Assembly (NCBI RefSeq): GCF_033807715.1
Contig: NC_084599.1
Coordinates: forward strand, 434,001-498,000
Origin: Cololabis saira
Taxonomy: Eukaryota; Chordata; Actinopteri; Beloniformes; Belonidae
DNA: 64,000 bases
Direction: 5' to 3'
Within the stretch, counting starts at the first letter, position 1. Every line of letters starts with the position of its first letter. The notes beneath the pieces were generated by a model, which was not told the origin of the DNA, made no database searches, and saw only the letters and a program-made list of their open reading frames with translations. Made by a program: the position numbers and the translations under genes. Below are positions 1 through 10,831 of this stretch, one piece after another.

Positions 1-999
1 GCTCGCCTCTCACAACAGGTCACACATGAGCAACAATACAACTGGCTCAGAGGCCAACAGTTGATATGGGATGATACAACTAGGAGTAAATCACACATAA
101 TCAAAGGATTGTTGTTTCTAGGAAAGTGATATAATTATAGTTTGAAGGATCTTCAGGAATCCGGCATGTAAAAGAATAATTTTCTTGAAATCTTGAGTTT
201 TCCACACCAAAGCAAATATATTTTAGATTGCTGTATTGGATAAGCCCTATGACCCTTGTTTTCAGCAGATTTTATAAGATATACAGCTTTGGAGGGAATT
301 TTAGCTGACCTGAGGTTGTGGCATTTACACAACACTTTAAAGGTCTATAAAGTCTTTCAATTCCAGCAGCAAGTAAAAAAAAAAAAAGTAAACCTAAGTC
401 ACAAAGTGGGGTTTAGATATAATTAAACCTTGATTTCATCAGCTAGAGAGAAGATTTAAAGTCAGGCCATGCACCACTGCTCTCCTCTTCTCTCTTACAT
501 CCAGTCAGTGCATTGGAAGGGTGTCAGAGGAGGAAAGGGACAGAACAAACAGAAACAGCCGGAGGAAAGTCCTTTAGAGAGGTAATACTGAAGAACACAG
601 GCATGTAGAAGGGGATGCACTGGGAAAAGAGCGAGAATAAGCGAGTGAGATGAGAGGAAGAGCGTGCAAGAGAGCAGAGAAAATGGGTAGTTTCAGCCTG
701 TGGTGTGACACCAGGAATAAATATTTAATTTCTTTGTCAGCTATGATAAGGAGAGAGTAAAATAATTTGGAGATATCTGCCTACCACTCAGTAATTTGTG
801 TGCTACATGCAATTGCTTGCTGGACTTGAACATCAAAGCATGACAGTTGATAATCTTTCCCTATGAGGTTATTCTTGCTGGAACATGGGCTGCTAGATTT
901 ATGGTTAAGATCTGTTTAATTTCACGTAAAAAACACTGTGTGATATTTTAAGAGCTAAATTCCCATGGGCCAAGGCAGCAACATGTTGATGAGCTCCAG
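1..999. other. No recognisable feature
   Basis: AT-rich sequence with a short poly-A run near 376-387. I see no long open frame, terminal inverted repeat, RNA gene or TE motif on either strand. Confidence 0.5.
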
Positions 1000-1370
1000 C
1001 CAACAAACATGAGTGTTGCGTGTCAAATCTTTTAGGAAATGAGGTTGGAGTTGGACCCAGATGTAGGAGAGCAGGAGGCAGGTGTTCCAAAAAGCAGTGA
1101 TTTATTTAATAAAACAAAAAGCGCTGCTTAGCAGGATGGCAAAAACCCAGAACAAGAATAAAAAAACAATGAAAAATCTGACGCGGAAACATTGAGGGAG
1201 GAAACAATACGGACCAGCCGGGAGCAAGGAAAAGACAAGACCAGATATAAATAATGGTTAACGAGACACAGGTGCAGACGATCAGGACGGATGGGAAACA
1301 GGAAAGTCAAACAAGAACTCAAACAGAAAGACAAGGGCTTCAAAATAAAATAGGAACTACCATAACAAAA
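1000..1370 (-). repeat. LTR-like dispersed repeat Y, copy 1
   Basis: Read on the minus strand this resembles 27600-27960 and 28408-28735. All three share the block GCACCTGTGTCTCGT, and copies 1 and 3 also have an AATAAA signal followed by an ACTCCTGCCTC-like segment. The layout (promoter-like half, polyadenylation signal, short tail) suggests an LTR or retroelement 3' end. No target-site duplication was found. Confidence 0.4.
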
Positions 1371-1375
1371 TCAAA

Positions 1376-1496
1376 TTAAAGCTGCAATCAGCGATGAACG
1401 GGCCCTCGCACCCTTGTGCACGTTCAGGCTGCAGTGGAAGCTTGTATGACTTACATGTAGATTCTTCAGGCCTGGACATTTAGCGGATGCTAAGCC
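1376..1496 (+). mobile_element. R1 repeat, copy A (left-end fragment)
   Basis: Begins with the R1 left end (AAAGCTGC, hairpin, then GATGAACGGGCCCTCGC) and continues for about 120 bp. The same stretch appears inverted at the right ends of copies G (near 49030-49134) and H (near 61630-61740). The element then breaks off into unrelated sequence. Confidence 0.8.
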
Positions 1497-1500
1497 ACGA

Positions 1501-1670
1501 CCAGCGATGGGCAGAAACGCGTTAGAAGTAACGCGTTACTGTAATCCGATTACTTTTTTCAAGTAACAAGTAAAGTAAGGGATTACAATTGCAAAAACAG
1601 TAATTAGATTACCTTTACTTTTCTGAAAGAAGGCTGCGTTACTGCATTACTAAATGCAGTATTTGTTTTG
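1501..1670. mobile_element. Fragment of a TAACGCGTTAC-type DNA transposon
   Basis: Contains GTAACGCGTTACTGTAATC, a T-rich run and further TAAC/GTTA motifs, typical of the subterminal part of a fish DNA transposon that I associate with the hAT group. The hAT transposase C-terminus at 2768-2914 could be the far end of the same insertion, but other repeats lie between them and no matching right terminus was found. Confidence 0.45.
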
Positions 1671-1699
1671 TGAAAATATCTCACTGCCACAAACTGCTA

Positions 1700-2095
1700 C
1701 CCAGCCCACATTGCACCAGCCTCTCATGGTCCTTCCTGCGGGTGGTGGGCCTACGGGAAGGCGGGCCCACGTCACCGTTTCGGGCTGATCCCGGCTGGGT
1801 CCCACGGGCAAAGACCCGGCCACCAGGCGCTCGCCTTCGAGCCCCAACCCCAGGCCTGGCTCCAGGGAGGGGCCCCGGTGACGCCGATCCAGGCGAGGTA
1901 ACGGTCCTTGTTCTCTTCCTCCTCATGATTAGCTTGTGAACCGCTCTTTGTCTGTCCCGTCACCTAGGACCTGTTTGCCATGGGAGACCCTACCAGGGGC
2001 ATAATGCCCCTGACCACATAGCTCCTAGGATCACTCGGGCACACAAACCCCTCCACCACAGTAAGGTGGCGGTTCAAATAGGGGATGAATTCACT
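1700..2095 (+). repeat. GC-rich dispersed repeat, probable retrotransposon 3' part
   Basis: GC-rich segment ending in a recognisable stretch (CACCTAGGACCTGTTTGCC, then CTCCACCACAGTAAGGTGGC) that I recall as a high-copy fish repeat. It is much more GC-rich than its surroundings. The open frames across it on both strands reflect base composition, not coding. Confidence 0.45.
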
Positions 2096-2098
2096 ATA

Positions 2099-2185
2099 TT
2101 AAATCAAATCAAATTTTATTCATATAGCACTTTTCACATGTAATATAAATGCAACACAAAGTGCTTCTCAAAATGAAATAAAACG
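2099..2185 (-). repeat. Retroposon 3' tail
   Basis: Starts with an (AAATC)n-type stretch, then TTTTATTCATATAGCAC and, further on, AAAGTGCTTCTCAAAATG. Read on the minus strand this is the usual 3' end of a fish LINE/SINE. No body is attached. Confidence 0.55.
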
Positions 2186-2580
2186 GCCTACTGCTCTCAT
2201 GCTGGGGTACGACTGACTCAAGAAGATGGAATTGAGTATGGAGAGCTTCAGTGCTACAGAGCAGAGCCCAGCATTAGCATTGATGATTGCCCCCTGCAGT
2301 GGTGGTATGCTCACTCAGGAACCTATGATGCTTGCTTCACCTGCATGCTTGCTCTGTAGTCTTTGGGGTTAGGTAGCGGTAGCTTAGCTCAGACTGCGAT
2401 CAGATCTCAAGATTTTGGTCGATTGCTGTTCGTGTGTTGGTCGGTTCCGTGCCGGTTTCGTGTTTTGTTTGTGGTTTTTTTGTTGCAAATTTCCAGTGCT
2501 TGATGTGTGTCTCCGTGTGTTCCTGCTTCCTGGATTTGCAGTGGATGTCGTCACCCCCCCACTATCCACCCCCCCCCAAA

Positions 2581-2614
<34 letters not shown>

Positions 2615-2767
2615 TCACTGGGTTTGTATGTGTATATTTATGTATGTGTATGCATATGTATGCGTATATATATGTATATATATTAAATATAGTAATAATG
2701 CACAATGTCATTCTATCAATCATTAATATGTGTGCAGACAAGGTAAAAAAAAAAAAAAAAAAAGGAA
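2186..2767. other. Unassigned stretch with homopolymers and TA repeat
   Basis: No gene seen. Holds a C run next to an A run (about 2567-2598), a short (TA)n after it, and a second A run (about 2744-2763) directly before the hAT transposase fragment. The A runs may be tails of lost retroposons. Confidence 0.5.
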
Positions 2768-2914
2768 CCTATGAGAAGCTGTCAGCCCTAGCACGCAGGT
2801 ACCTGGTCTCCGTACCTCGCAGGCCACATAGTGCAAAAGGAAAGGGCAGCCTTTCTCCCAGAAAATGTGACAAAGCTGGTCTTTCTCAGCGACTGGCTGA
2901 AGAAGAAGAAATAA
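2768..2914 (+). pseudogene. hAT transposase C-terminal fragment
   Basis: Translation gives YEKLSALARRYL and then, after a frame change, LPENVTKLVFLSDWLKKKK followed by a TAA stop at 2912-2914. This is the signature of the hAT C-terminal dimerisation domain, in which a SALARRYL-type helix precedes a serine-rich loop and a final PENV.KLVFL helix. The loop between the blocks is shifted out of frame, and nothing upstream of the A run encodes the rest of the transposase. This is a dead remnant, perhaps of the same element as the DNA-transposon end near 1500. Confidence 0.7.
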
Positions 2915-3297
2915 GAGGCATGAGGTCAGCATACCTGCTATGTCTTCTGTAGCCTCAAGTGATTGCTTGATTTTATTTCAGCACTTTAATGTAATTTTGG
3001 ATGTGCTTATTTGCAACAGTGTGATTGATGAGTCTGTATTATTTTATATTATTTGAAGGAGGAAAGAAACAATTTTAGTGTTCAATCCTTGTATTGCTCA
3101 GAAAAGTGTTATAACTGGTTTTCTGATGTGTTAATTTACATCACTTTATATGGAGCTGATGTTTTGTTTTCTTTTTCTTTTTGAATTATTTGGAGATTGC
3201 CAAAGGAACAAAGCAATACCCAACCCTTTATAAAGCCACTTTGATCAATCTTTTGATCTGCCATAATAACGTAATGCTGCTGACGTCCCCGACCCCC
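2915..3297. other. No recognisable feature
   Basis: AT-rich sequence after the hAT remnant. It may include that transposon's 3' non-coding end, but I could not identify a terminus. Confidence 0.4.
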
Positions 3298-3507
3298 CAG
3301 TCTGGCCTTCGGCAGGACCCTAACCCTAACCCCCCTTATGAGCCTGGTCCTGCTCAAGGTTTCTTCCCTCCTAGAGGGGAGTTTTTACCTGCCATTGTTT
3401 ATGTAATAATTGCTCGGGGGTTCATGTTCTGGGTCTCTGGAAAGCGCCTAGAGACAACTTTTGTTGTATTAGATGCTATACAAATAAAATTGAATTGAAT
3501 TGAATTA
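3298..3507 (+). mobile_element. GAATT-tailed short retroposon, copy 1
   Basis: Runs from CAGTCTGGCCTTCGGCAGGA to a (TTGAA)n tail and contains CTAGAGACAAC and TTGTATTAGATGCTATA. The same unit occurs at 7944-8200, 23440-23757 and, inverted, 31514-31790. The simple-sequence tail implies retroposition. I cannot tell whether it is a SINE or the 3' end of a LINE. Confidence 0.75.
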
Positions 3508-3621
3508 ATGTATTTAAAGGAAAACACCTCAAGTTGAGGGCTTTTCTCAGCAATTTTTAGGTCAGATTAAGAGATTAATTTGATACATTTAAGTGTAATA
3601 TATACATTAATAATATATTAG

Positions 3622-3625
<4 letters not shown>

Positions 3626-3714
<89 letters not shown>

Positions 3715-3882
3715 TAATATATATTAATATATATATATATATATACACATTAATATATATGAATATATATATATATATATATACATTAATATATATTCAT
3801 ATATATATATATATATATACATTAATATATATTCATATATATATATATACATTAATATATATTCATATATATATATATATAT
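3626..3882. repeat. (TA)n microsatellite with a higher-order pattern
   Basis: About 80 bp of pure (TA)n, then four to five degenerate units in which TACATTAATATATATTCA separates blocks of (AT)n. It is fully self-complementary and abuts the LINE fragment that follows. Confidence 0.9.
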
Positions 3883-4556
3883 TTTCACCCTCACGGTGAA
3901 AATAAGTCATATTTTCACCGTGACTTATCTCCACACAATAAGTCATGTATGGAACAATGAGTGAGTTATACATCAAAAACTGTGCTCTTTGACAGAAAAA
4001 ATAATTTGTTTTATTTACTATTGCTAGGGTTTTAGACATTCTTGATTTTACACTATTTATGTGTGATTTCCAGCTAAGTTTATCATTGATTATTACCCCC
4101 AGGAACTTATTTTCATATACTCTTTCTATTTCCATACCACTAATTTTAATTGTTATATGATTTTTTTTTTCTAGTGCCAAAAATGATGAACTTAGTTTTA
4201 GTTAGGTTTAATGATAACTTATTGATATCAAACCATGCCTTCACATTTTTCAGTTCTCCTTCCACCACATTCAGCAGCTGTTCCAAATTCTTCCCTGAAC
4301 AATAAAGGTTTGTATCATCAGCAAACAAGACATAATTTATTATTTTAGACACTTTACAAATATCATTTATATATAATATGAACAATTTAGGACCTAGCAC
4401 TGAACCTTGTGGGACACCGAAGGTGACTCTTTCTAGTTCAGATTTATCATTATTTAACTCAACATATTGAAATCTGTCAGCAAGATAACTCTTTATCCAT
4501 GAATTGAGCCCTACCCCTACATTTTGCGCATTCCCGTGAGGGTAGTGGTGTCCCAA
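3863..4556 (-). pseudogene. Non-LTR retrotransposon reverse transcriptase fragment
   Basis: Two overlapping minus-strand frames, offset by a frameshift near 4146-4180, encode part of a LINE reverse transcriptase. The upstream frame has a SWIKSYL segment, GVPQGSVLGP, the catalytic FADD box (VLFADDTNLYCSG) and NKLSLNLTKTKF. The downstream frame has KFLGVIINDKLSWKSHI and then a thumb-like region. Motif order is that of jockey/CR1/L2-like LINEs. The endonuclease half and the 3' end are absent; one side ends in a TA microsatellite. Confidence 0.85.
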
Positions 4557-5520
4557 TTCCTCTTTTCACCTAGGGGGAGTGAAGAAAACTAGTGTAGTGG
4601 CTATGAATCTTTCCCTACAGATCAAGGGATTTCGGATGCTCACTACGTGAACTAGGGGCAGAAAAATTTCCCAGAATGCTCTTCGTCGTCATTTGCGGAC
4701 TGAATAAAAAAAAAAACATGGCAGACATTTCTTATTTATTAGTGAATAAAATCAATATTTTGAGTTAGTTTCTGCATAAAAATGCGTTTTGATTACATTT
4801 CTAGCGAGAAATATATATTTTACTTTCATAATATTCAGTCAGTGAATGTACATAATCACTTGTTTGCCCGTGTTTGTGAAGTCTTTTTCAAACCTCGTCA
4901 GAATAAAGGCTGATTTATGGTTCCGCGTTACACCAATGCAGAGCCTACGGTGTAGATTACGCAACGACGCGTGCCCTACGCCGTGCCCTACGCCGTACCC
5001 TACGCCGTACCCTACGCCGTACCCTACGCCGTACCCTACGCCGTAGGCTCTGCGTCGATTTAACGCGGACCCATAAATCAGCTCCGGAGCCGGCAGGCAG
5101 AAATCTCAAAATTTTCGGAGCAAATTTCTTAACAGGCGTAGCTACAACTGTTAGATTTCATCTATTAAACCAACATTTATCTTCCTAAATGATTTATTTC
5201 AGCCAGCGGTAATTCTCCACAGAGCTGCGGGACGACGGCGCAGGTTGATCTGGCGATCACGTCTGTACGTGAGCTGCTGCTGCTGCTCCGAGCTGGCGGC
5301 TCTTATCATCGCCGAAAACATCAGATCAAATTTCTTAACAGGCGTTATTTGGATAAACTGAGCCCAGGTTGGGAATCTTAACGGTTACTTTTAGGCCTGA
5401 AAAAATATTAAAACTTAATAAAGTGGCATATTAACAGCGCTACAGCTGAAATTAAAACAGCTTTTGGCTCTCAGCTTCCTGATTTTAGGGATGGTGCTGA
5501 AAGTAGGAGTAGTGGGAGTA
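4536..5520. mobile_element. Probable TIR DNA transposon relic (GTCCCAATTC type)
   Basis: The left side has GTAGTGGTGTCCCAATTCC. Near 5509-5518 the complement of GTCCCAATACTCCC occurs in opposite orientation, so the termini look inverted. The interior has no transposase and carries the MITE at 4909-5082. Boundaries and duplication are uncertain, and a related block runs on to about 5640. Confidence 0.4.
4909..5082. mobile_element. MITE M with expanded 12-bp array
   Basis: Inverted termini GCTGATTTATGGTTCCGCGT and ACGCGGACCCATAAATCAGC enclose a short palindromic core. In this copy the core is an array of six 12-bp units (CCCTACGCCGTA) at about 4975-5046. Related copies lie at 8970-9095 and, as fragments, at 28888-28931 and near 38018-38042. 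Confidence 0.85.
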
Positions 5521-5640
5521 TTGGGACAGACCCCTGGGAAGATTTCAAGTGCCCTAAAATCTGTCCCTTCTTTTTTAGGGGTAATGGTAGTGAGGTAGGG
5601 CTAGTGAAAGAAAGTAGGGGGTGTATTGGGATTGGCCCTA

Positions 5641-5727
5641 AGAGTCATGGGTGGTGTCATTGGACTTAGTTTTGAGTCCTTGACCTTTATTGGTGAAAAT
5701 TGCACACGCGAGGGCCCGTTCATGCCT
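5641..5727 (-). mobile_element. R1 repeat, copy B (fragment)
   Basis: GTCATGGGTGGTGTCATTGG to GCGAGGGCCCGTTCAT matches the R1 left region in inverted orientation, but the terminal hairpin is missing. Confidence 0.75.
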
Positions 5728-6210
5728 TCGTCGGGGCCGGTGCCGGCGTCCACGGTCGAGGTGGCCCCATCTCTCCATGCAGGCTGGCCTCTCACCGGGT
5801 GGGGGTTGTGGGCCTGGAGGGTGTGGACCTCCTGGCTGCATGTTCGGCCCATGCCAGGTGGTTGGTGCTCGGCTGGGTCCAGGTCTCACCGTGGGTTTCC
5901 TGGCTGACTCCTCCCGTGGTCATGATGGCCCCGCCCGGGGCTTCCTTCTGTCGCCTGCGGGGGGGACCTTGCTGGTGGGGGGTTTCCTCCCTCCCTCTTC
6001 TGGTCCTCCATGGGGCTGTGGGTGGCCTGGGTTCTAGTCTCTCCCTTGTCGGCTTCTGGTCTCTCGGGTGGCGGGGTTGTGCCCTCCTTCTTCCACTATA
6101 GTTGCAGTTCAGGTAAAGCCTTGTTTTCACTTTGCACACACACGGTTACACAGACATACACACCTGCTCACTCACCTACATACTTACCCCGCAGTTTTGG
6201 GGGACAGATA
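5728..6210 (+). repeat. GC-rich dispersed repeat ending in CA-rich tail
   Basis: About 370 bp of GC-rich sequence, then TATAGTTGCAGTTCAGG and a CACACA-rich stretch. The layout resembles a fish LINE 3' region. Long frames on both strands come from the lack of stops in GC-rich DNA and carry no recognisable domain. Confidence 0.4.
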
Positions 6211-6885
6211 ATCGCAGTAACAATAAAAAAAAAAAAGGAACATTTCTGTATGGACGGTAATGCATTCATTTCAATTAGGTGTTTTGATGCAAGGAGACAT
6301 CTAAAACATGCAGGGCAGTGGCACGCAAGGACTCGAGCTGTGGTTCATTAGATGTCCAAAATTTTATTTACATTTTACACAGCCACATATGGTAAAACAA
6401 AACAATTCAGTCCGGCAGGTGAAACAAAGTTGTTAAAACGCAGCGACTCCACACTCCACTGTGTCCACATTTACACTACTTAAATCCTGGGGAAACAATG
6501 TGCACAGTACACGAGCTTGGCTACTAACACTGCACAAAAATTTTAAGTGTAAAGTGAAGGAAAAACACCACTATTTTCAGTGAATTCAGGTGAAATAGAA
6601 GATTTTTCTTCAGCCCTTACTTTTCAAAGCATTCTTGGAAGTCATCAAAGGGTGAGGCATATTTCAAAAGAGAAAAGAAGACAGAGGAGACCATGTCCAA
6701 CTGTGTTTATGCCATTTGCAGCTTCACATTTGCAAAGCCATATGAGTCACATTAATGGATAAAATCCGAGCTCTCCTATTCATGACGCATATTTATGAAT
6801 GAGGCCTACGACTGATGTGAGAATATCTGAAAGTATGCTCTTTTTCATCGCCTACACATACACTGGTCACATTTGTGCCACACAG
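6211..6885. other. No recognisable feature
   Basis: AT-rich sequence with a short A run (6223-6236). No TE or gene motif recognised. Confidence 0.45.
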
Positions 6886-7943
6886 TGTTGTGCCCGCCCA
6901 TGTGCCCATGTGAACTCTGAACTTATAAATGATTATGAATTCATGATTGGGTGAACATTTTCAGGATTATGAAGACCAGTGAAGCGAGACTTTGGCCCTT
7001 CTTCCTGAAGTCAGAGTTTATAACCCCTGCTGCTAACCTCCTGGTCAGTTTATGACCAATGCGGCCTGGCTCGAGTTTATGACCCCCACTGCATGGCCCG
7101 AGATCAAAACAGTGAATCAGCAGTGTTTCTGCCAGGGAACAGACTCCCTGGGGGTTTACGACACCTGGGGGGGGCCGGACGCAGCGGAGCCCAAAAAGCC
7201 AGGCCTCGAAGGGGGGTACTGCCTCTTTGAACAGGCCGCCGTGCCATGAACTACAATCCCCCAGCATGCCTTGCGTGGGGGGGGCGGCGCCTACAAGCGG
7301 CGCGCATCCAATCACAAACGAGGCACCGATGACGTCACCGCAGCGCGCGTAGGATCAAAACCCTGCAGCTGCCCCCTTCTTCGCTCTCTTCTGACCAACC
7401 TTCCGTCCTGGGCAGCTGGACCTTTGGCTGCGGGCCAAAGATCTCATCTCCTCCTCCCCCCCTGGGAGGGGGGAGAGAAGATCCAGCGGAGCGTTGCTCC
7501 ACGGCCGGCCCATGCTCTGCATGCCCTCGCTCCAGCTTGGCCTGGAGATCCGCTGCGGTCTCGGAGCGAGGCAGCGCTCCGTCCCTCCTGCTCCTCCTAA
7601 CCTTTTCTCTGCTTGAGTTCCCTTAGCCCGGAAGCCAGACTCTTCCAGGTCCGTGAGCCCGCGCCTTGGTGAAAGACGGCGACAGCCCTGATTCCAGTGG
7701 ACTGTCCTCGCACGCCTGGAGGCGCGTCAATAGGCTCCGTGATCGGAGAGACCTGCCCGGCTGTGCGCACGCAGCAAGACTGCATCTCTTTTCAAAGGAG
7801 GAACGTGGAGAGCAAGCTGAGCGGCTGCCCGCCCCGGGGAACCCCTGCAGGATCGTCCTGCCCGTGGGGTCTCCACAGGACTGAGCCGAGCCGAGCCGCA
7901 TGGTGGAGCCGAGAGAAACAAGGCTGCATCGGACTGGAACCCC

Positions 7944-8200
7944 AGTCTGGCCCTCGGCAGGAGGGTCCCCCCTTATGAGCCTGGTCCTGCTCAAGGTTTC
8001 TTCCCTCCTAAAGGGGAGTTTTTCCTTGCCACTGTTTGGCTTAAGGTTTTTCTCCCACCAGGGGAGTTTTTACCTGCCATTGTTTATGTAATAACTGCTC
8101 GGGGGTCATGTTCTGGGTATGGGTCTCTGTAAAGCGTCTAGAGACAACTCTGTTGTATTAGACGCTATATAAATAAAATTGAATTGAATTGAATTGAATT
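7944..8200 (+). mobile_element. GAATT-tailed short retroposon, copy 2
   Basis: AGTCTGGCCCTCGGCAGG to a (GAATT)n tail. It is flanked by GAACCCC on both sides (7937-7943 and 8201-8207), a clean target-site duplication, and interrupts the LTR-like element. It contains a nearly repeated block around GGGGAGTTTTTCC and GGGGAGTTTTTACC. Confidence 0.85.
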
Positions 8201-8969
8201 GAACCCCGACAGAACCCGCAGCTTCCCGATCCCGACCGGAAGGCGTGAGGTCTTGAGTCTGAGGGCCCGATTTACTAAAGGTTTGCGTGTGTTAAAACGT
8301 GTGCAAACTTGACAGCACCCGCAAACCAAAGTGCCAGCTGATCTACTAACAGCGTGCAAAGAGGATTGCGTCTCTCAAATGCGCAAAATTGCACACGCAA
8401 TTCATTTAGTACTTTTGCCCTGATGAATAATCAATATGGGGCGTACCCGCCAGAGAGCGCTAAATACTGGGAGGGGAAGATGCAAATATGTCCATTTACC
8501 ATGCGCAATGAGATTTACCAAGCCTGAAAGTAATTGCGCGTATTGTGATTGCGTCTGTATTTAATACGTTCGAAAGGAAGGTGCTAATCTGCTGCTGCTG
8601 TTATTGTGGCAAGGAGGCGACATCCAAAATCAAAGAATACGCAGAGAGAGAGTCTTTATTCTGCTGCATGCTATTTTAAAAATGGTTCCACAAGTTTTAT
8701 TAAAGGCCACTTTTTCTTTAGTTCTCCGCCTTATATCTTGCCACCTTCTCTTAATGTGCCCCCCTCCACTCGCCCACAAGCAGGCCAAGCCTTTGTGCCA
8801 AACTTTGTATTTTATTGATTACTTATCTTATTGAACGTGAAATCATCCTTCGTAAATTACATTTAATTAAAACCCGTGCTTATTAATCACAAAACACAGG
8901 TTAAACATCATGACCAAATCCGCTCCAACCCGCTGTGTCAGGATCAGCGCAGAGACTGCAGCTTCGCCT

Positions 8970-9095
8970 GAATTATGGTTCTGCGTTAAATCGACAGCGT
9001 AGCCGACGCGTAGGGTCGCGGTGCGGTGTGCGTCGCCGCGTACCCTACGCCGTCGGTTCTGCGTTGGTGTGACGCGGAACCATAAATCAGCCTTT
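8970..9095. mobile_element. MITE M inside the Harbinger element
   Basis: GAATTATGGTTCTGCGTTAA to ACGCGGAACCATAAATCAGC form the inverted ends around a palindromic GC-rich core. The second Harbinger copy keeps only the left 25 bp or so (near 38018-38042). The MITE was therefore already inside their common ancestor and was later deleted in one copy. Confidence 0.8.
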
Positions 9096-9328
9096 AGTGT
9101 GCGCTCTGTGCGCTGTTCTGAACACTTCTCTTCTCTTCTCTTCTTGCCATATGATGGTCCCGTCTGTCACACATTTACTGTCAGTGTTTGCTATATAATA
9201 TATAATATTTGCAATATACTGTGGACATCTGAATAAAAACTTAACTCATAAATAGATTGAATCAAAGCGCTCTCCAGCTCTGCGTCTGATTGTCTTTTTC
9301 TCCTCAGATCATGCCGAGCACCGCGGGG

Positions 9329-9766
9329 TCACGTAAACCCGACCAATTCAATATTAAAATCAAATTCAGTCCTGTGGCCCGTTTTTCTATTTCGTATTTT
9401 TGATCTGTGCCTAAAATTGAAATATGAAAAACCAGACGTTTTTCCGTTTTTTGTGTTACCAACTGCATTTATTCTATCGCAGCTTTTCTCCGATATTACG
9501 TTTCTTTTGGTAATGTTTAAATTTCTTTGCTGTAGTTCATGAATGTGTTTATTTGCCTCTTGCACTAATATCTCTAACTCCAACTCGTTCAATTTCATTT
9601 TGCGCTTGTGACTTGTGACTGTGCATTCCATCCAGACTCTCCATGGCGCAGAGTTTGCGCTCGCAAACCTTAAGACACGCAACACCTCATTTAAATACTG
9701 CTGTTTGCACCTGTTATCAATTGCGCACGCAATCACCCGCAAACCACACAACAACAGCACGCGCAA
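9329..9766 (-). pseudogene. Harbinger Myb/SANT-like protein relic
   Basis: Minus-strand frame of 145 codons. The core reads MKLNELELEILVQEANKH, then DRINAVGNTK. This matches the opening of the Myb-like (trihelix) protein of PIF/Harbinger transposons, in which a FT..E.E.LL.EV helix is followed by an AVNAVG motif. In that family the protein carries the transposase into the nucleus and to the termini. The frame runs out before the usual C-terminal half. The copy at 38244-38576 shows the same core with a few substitutions. It is unlikely to be functional. Confidence 0.6.
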
Positions 9767-10831
9767 ACTTTTTCAGTGCACACGCAATTTAGTACTCTTT
9801 ATTTAGGATCTTAGTAAATCGGGCCCTGAATGTATTAGTTTAACTGGGAGTGTCTCAGAGCTAAATCTGTGTTCAAAGCTGAGATTACATCAGCATCATT
9901 ATCATGACTGTTGTCATTAATTTGTAGTCACCACTTTCTGCTAGTCATTCATGCTTTAAAGCGCCGCTTCGCCAGTTGATCACGGTTTGAACACCGGGAT
10001 CACCATCCGTTCTAATTGCATGTGGCGTGGTTACAGTCCCGCCATCTTTAAATACTGCAGCCATCTTTCACCCACGTTGTTGAACCGTAGATGTTCGTTG
10101 ATACCATGTTTATTATTACATTTGATTCTTTTTTTTCATCCCATGCATTTAACTTTCATTTCATTTTTATTGATTGTTGTTTTTCTAGTTAATTAATGGT
10201 TTTATAATAATGTAGTGTGCCATCAGGATTTATTGGGGTATCTAATTACGTCTGCTTTGATACCCGTATGTAAATACATTCTGATTGATTTTTAATGAGT
10301 GGTGTTGTTTCATGCAAAACTTGGTCATATCTGATTGTTTGAGCAAGCCAGTGTTCGGATCTCACTCCTTCAATTAATAACTGGGTATAGTAATTACTTT
10401 GAGACTGATATTCTGCTGTTAAGTTATCATTTTCCCTGGATTAAGGCCCCAGGGTGGTGCCCTGAGGATTTTATCTATCATATCGGTCATTCAATTTGAT
10501 AAATAGTCGACTTCATTAATTATTAATAATTCTTGAATAAAATTATTAATAAGCCTTCGATAACTGATCAGCTTAGCTACCTGAGTTGCACAACAACAGG
10601 ATGAATGAAAATCAGAATTAGTCCACCTTGACCATGTAACTTCCTGATCTATTGTACCTGTCAATCAAAATCTAAAGCCCCTTTTCCACGTTTGACATGC
10701 AAATCTAGCGTGTCGTCTCACCAATGACTCGCCTCATTATTATCATAAAATAAGGAAACAGTATAAGGACATCACAGGTATGGCCTTTACTAGCAAGATG
10801 AGTAACTGGGGAGGTCCGTGAGCTGCTCGGC

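Larger units (their letters stand above)
8263..9826 (-). mobile_element. PIF/Harbinger non-autonomous element, copy 1
   Basis: Perfect termini GGGCCCGATTTACTAA and TTAGTAAATCGGGCCC, with TGA on both flanks (3-bp duplication). PIF/Harbinger elements make 3-bp duplications and encode a Myb-like DNA-binding protein beside the transposase. A relic of such a protein lies on the minus strand at 9329-9766. No transposase is present. It is nearly identical to 37311-38730 except that it keeps the whole internal MITE, so both copies moved fairly recently. Confidence 0.85.
6886..10595 (+). mobile_element. Large solo LTR-like element, family L, copy 1 (with nested insertions)
   Basis: Starts TGTTGTGCC and ends GGCACAACA, with ACAG on both outer sides (6882-6885 and 10596-10599), a 4-bp duplication. 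TG...CA ends, short inverted tips and a 4-bp duplication are the signature of an integrated LTR. The same ends with a different duplication occur at 49175-52436, and the first 60 bp match that copy's outer end. Subtracting the nested retroposon (7944-8200) and Harbinger (8263-9826) leaves about 1.9 kb. No internal retroviral coding region was seen, so this is probably a solo LTR. A non-autonomous DNA element with 9-bp inverted ends remains possible. Confidence 0.7.

Noticed and set aside
2415..2952. Plus-strand frames of 103 and 172 codons
   Set aside because: They run through C, A and TA simple repeats. Only the final part matches anything, a decayed hAT transposase.
3626..3882. AT-rich block as a replication origin or matrix attachment site
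   Set aside because: It is a plain TA microsatellite with degenerate units; sequence alone gives no support for such a role.
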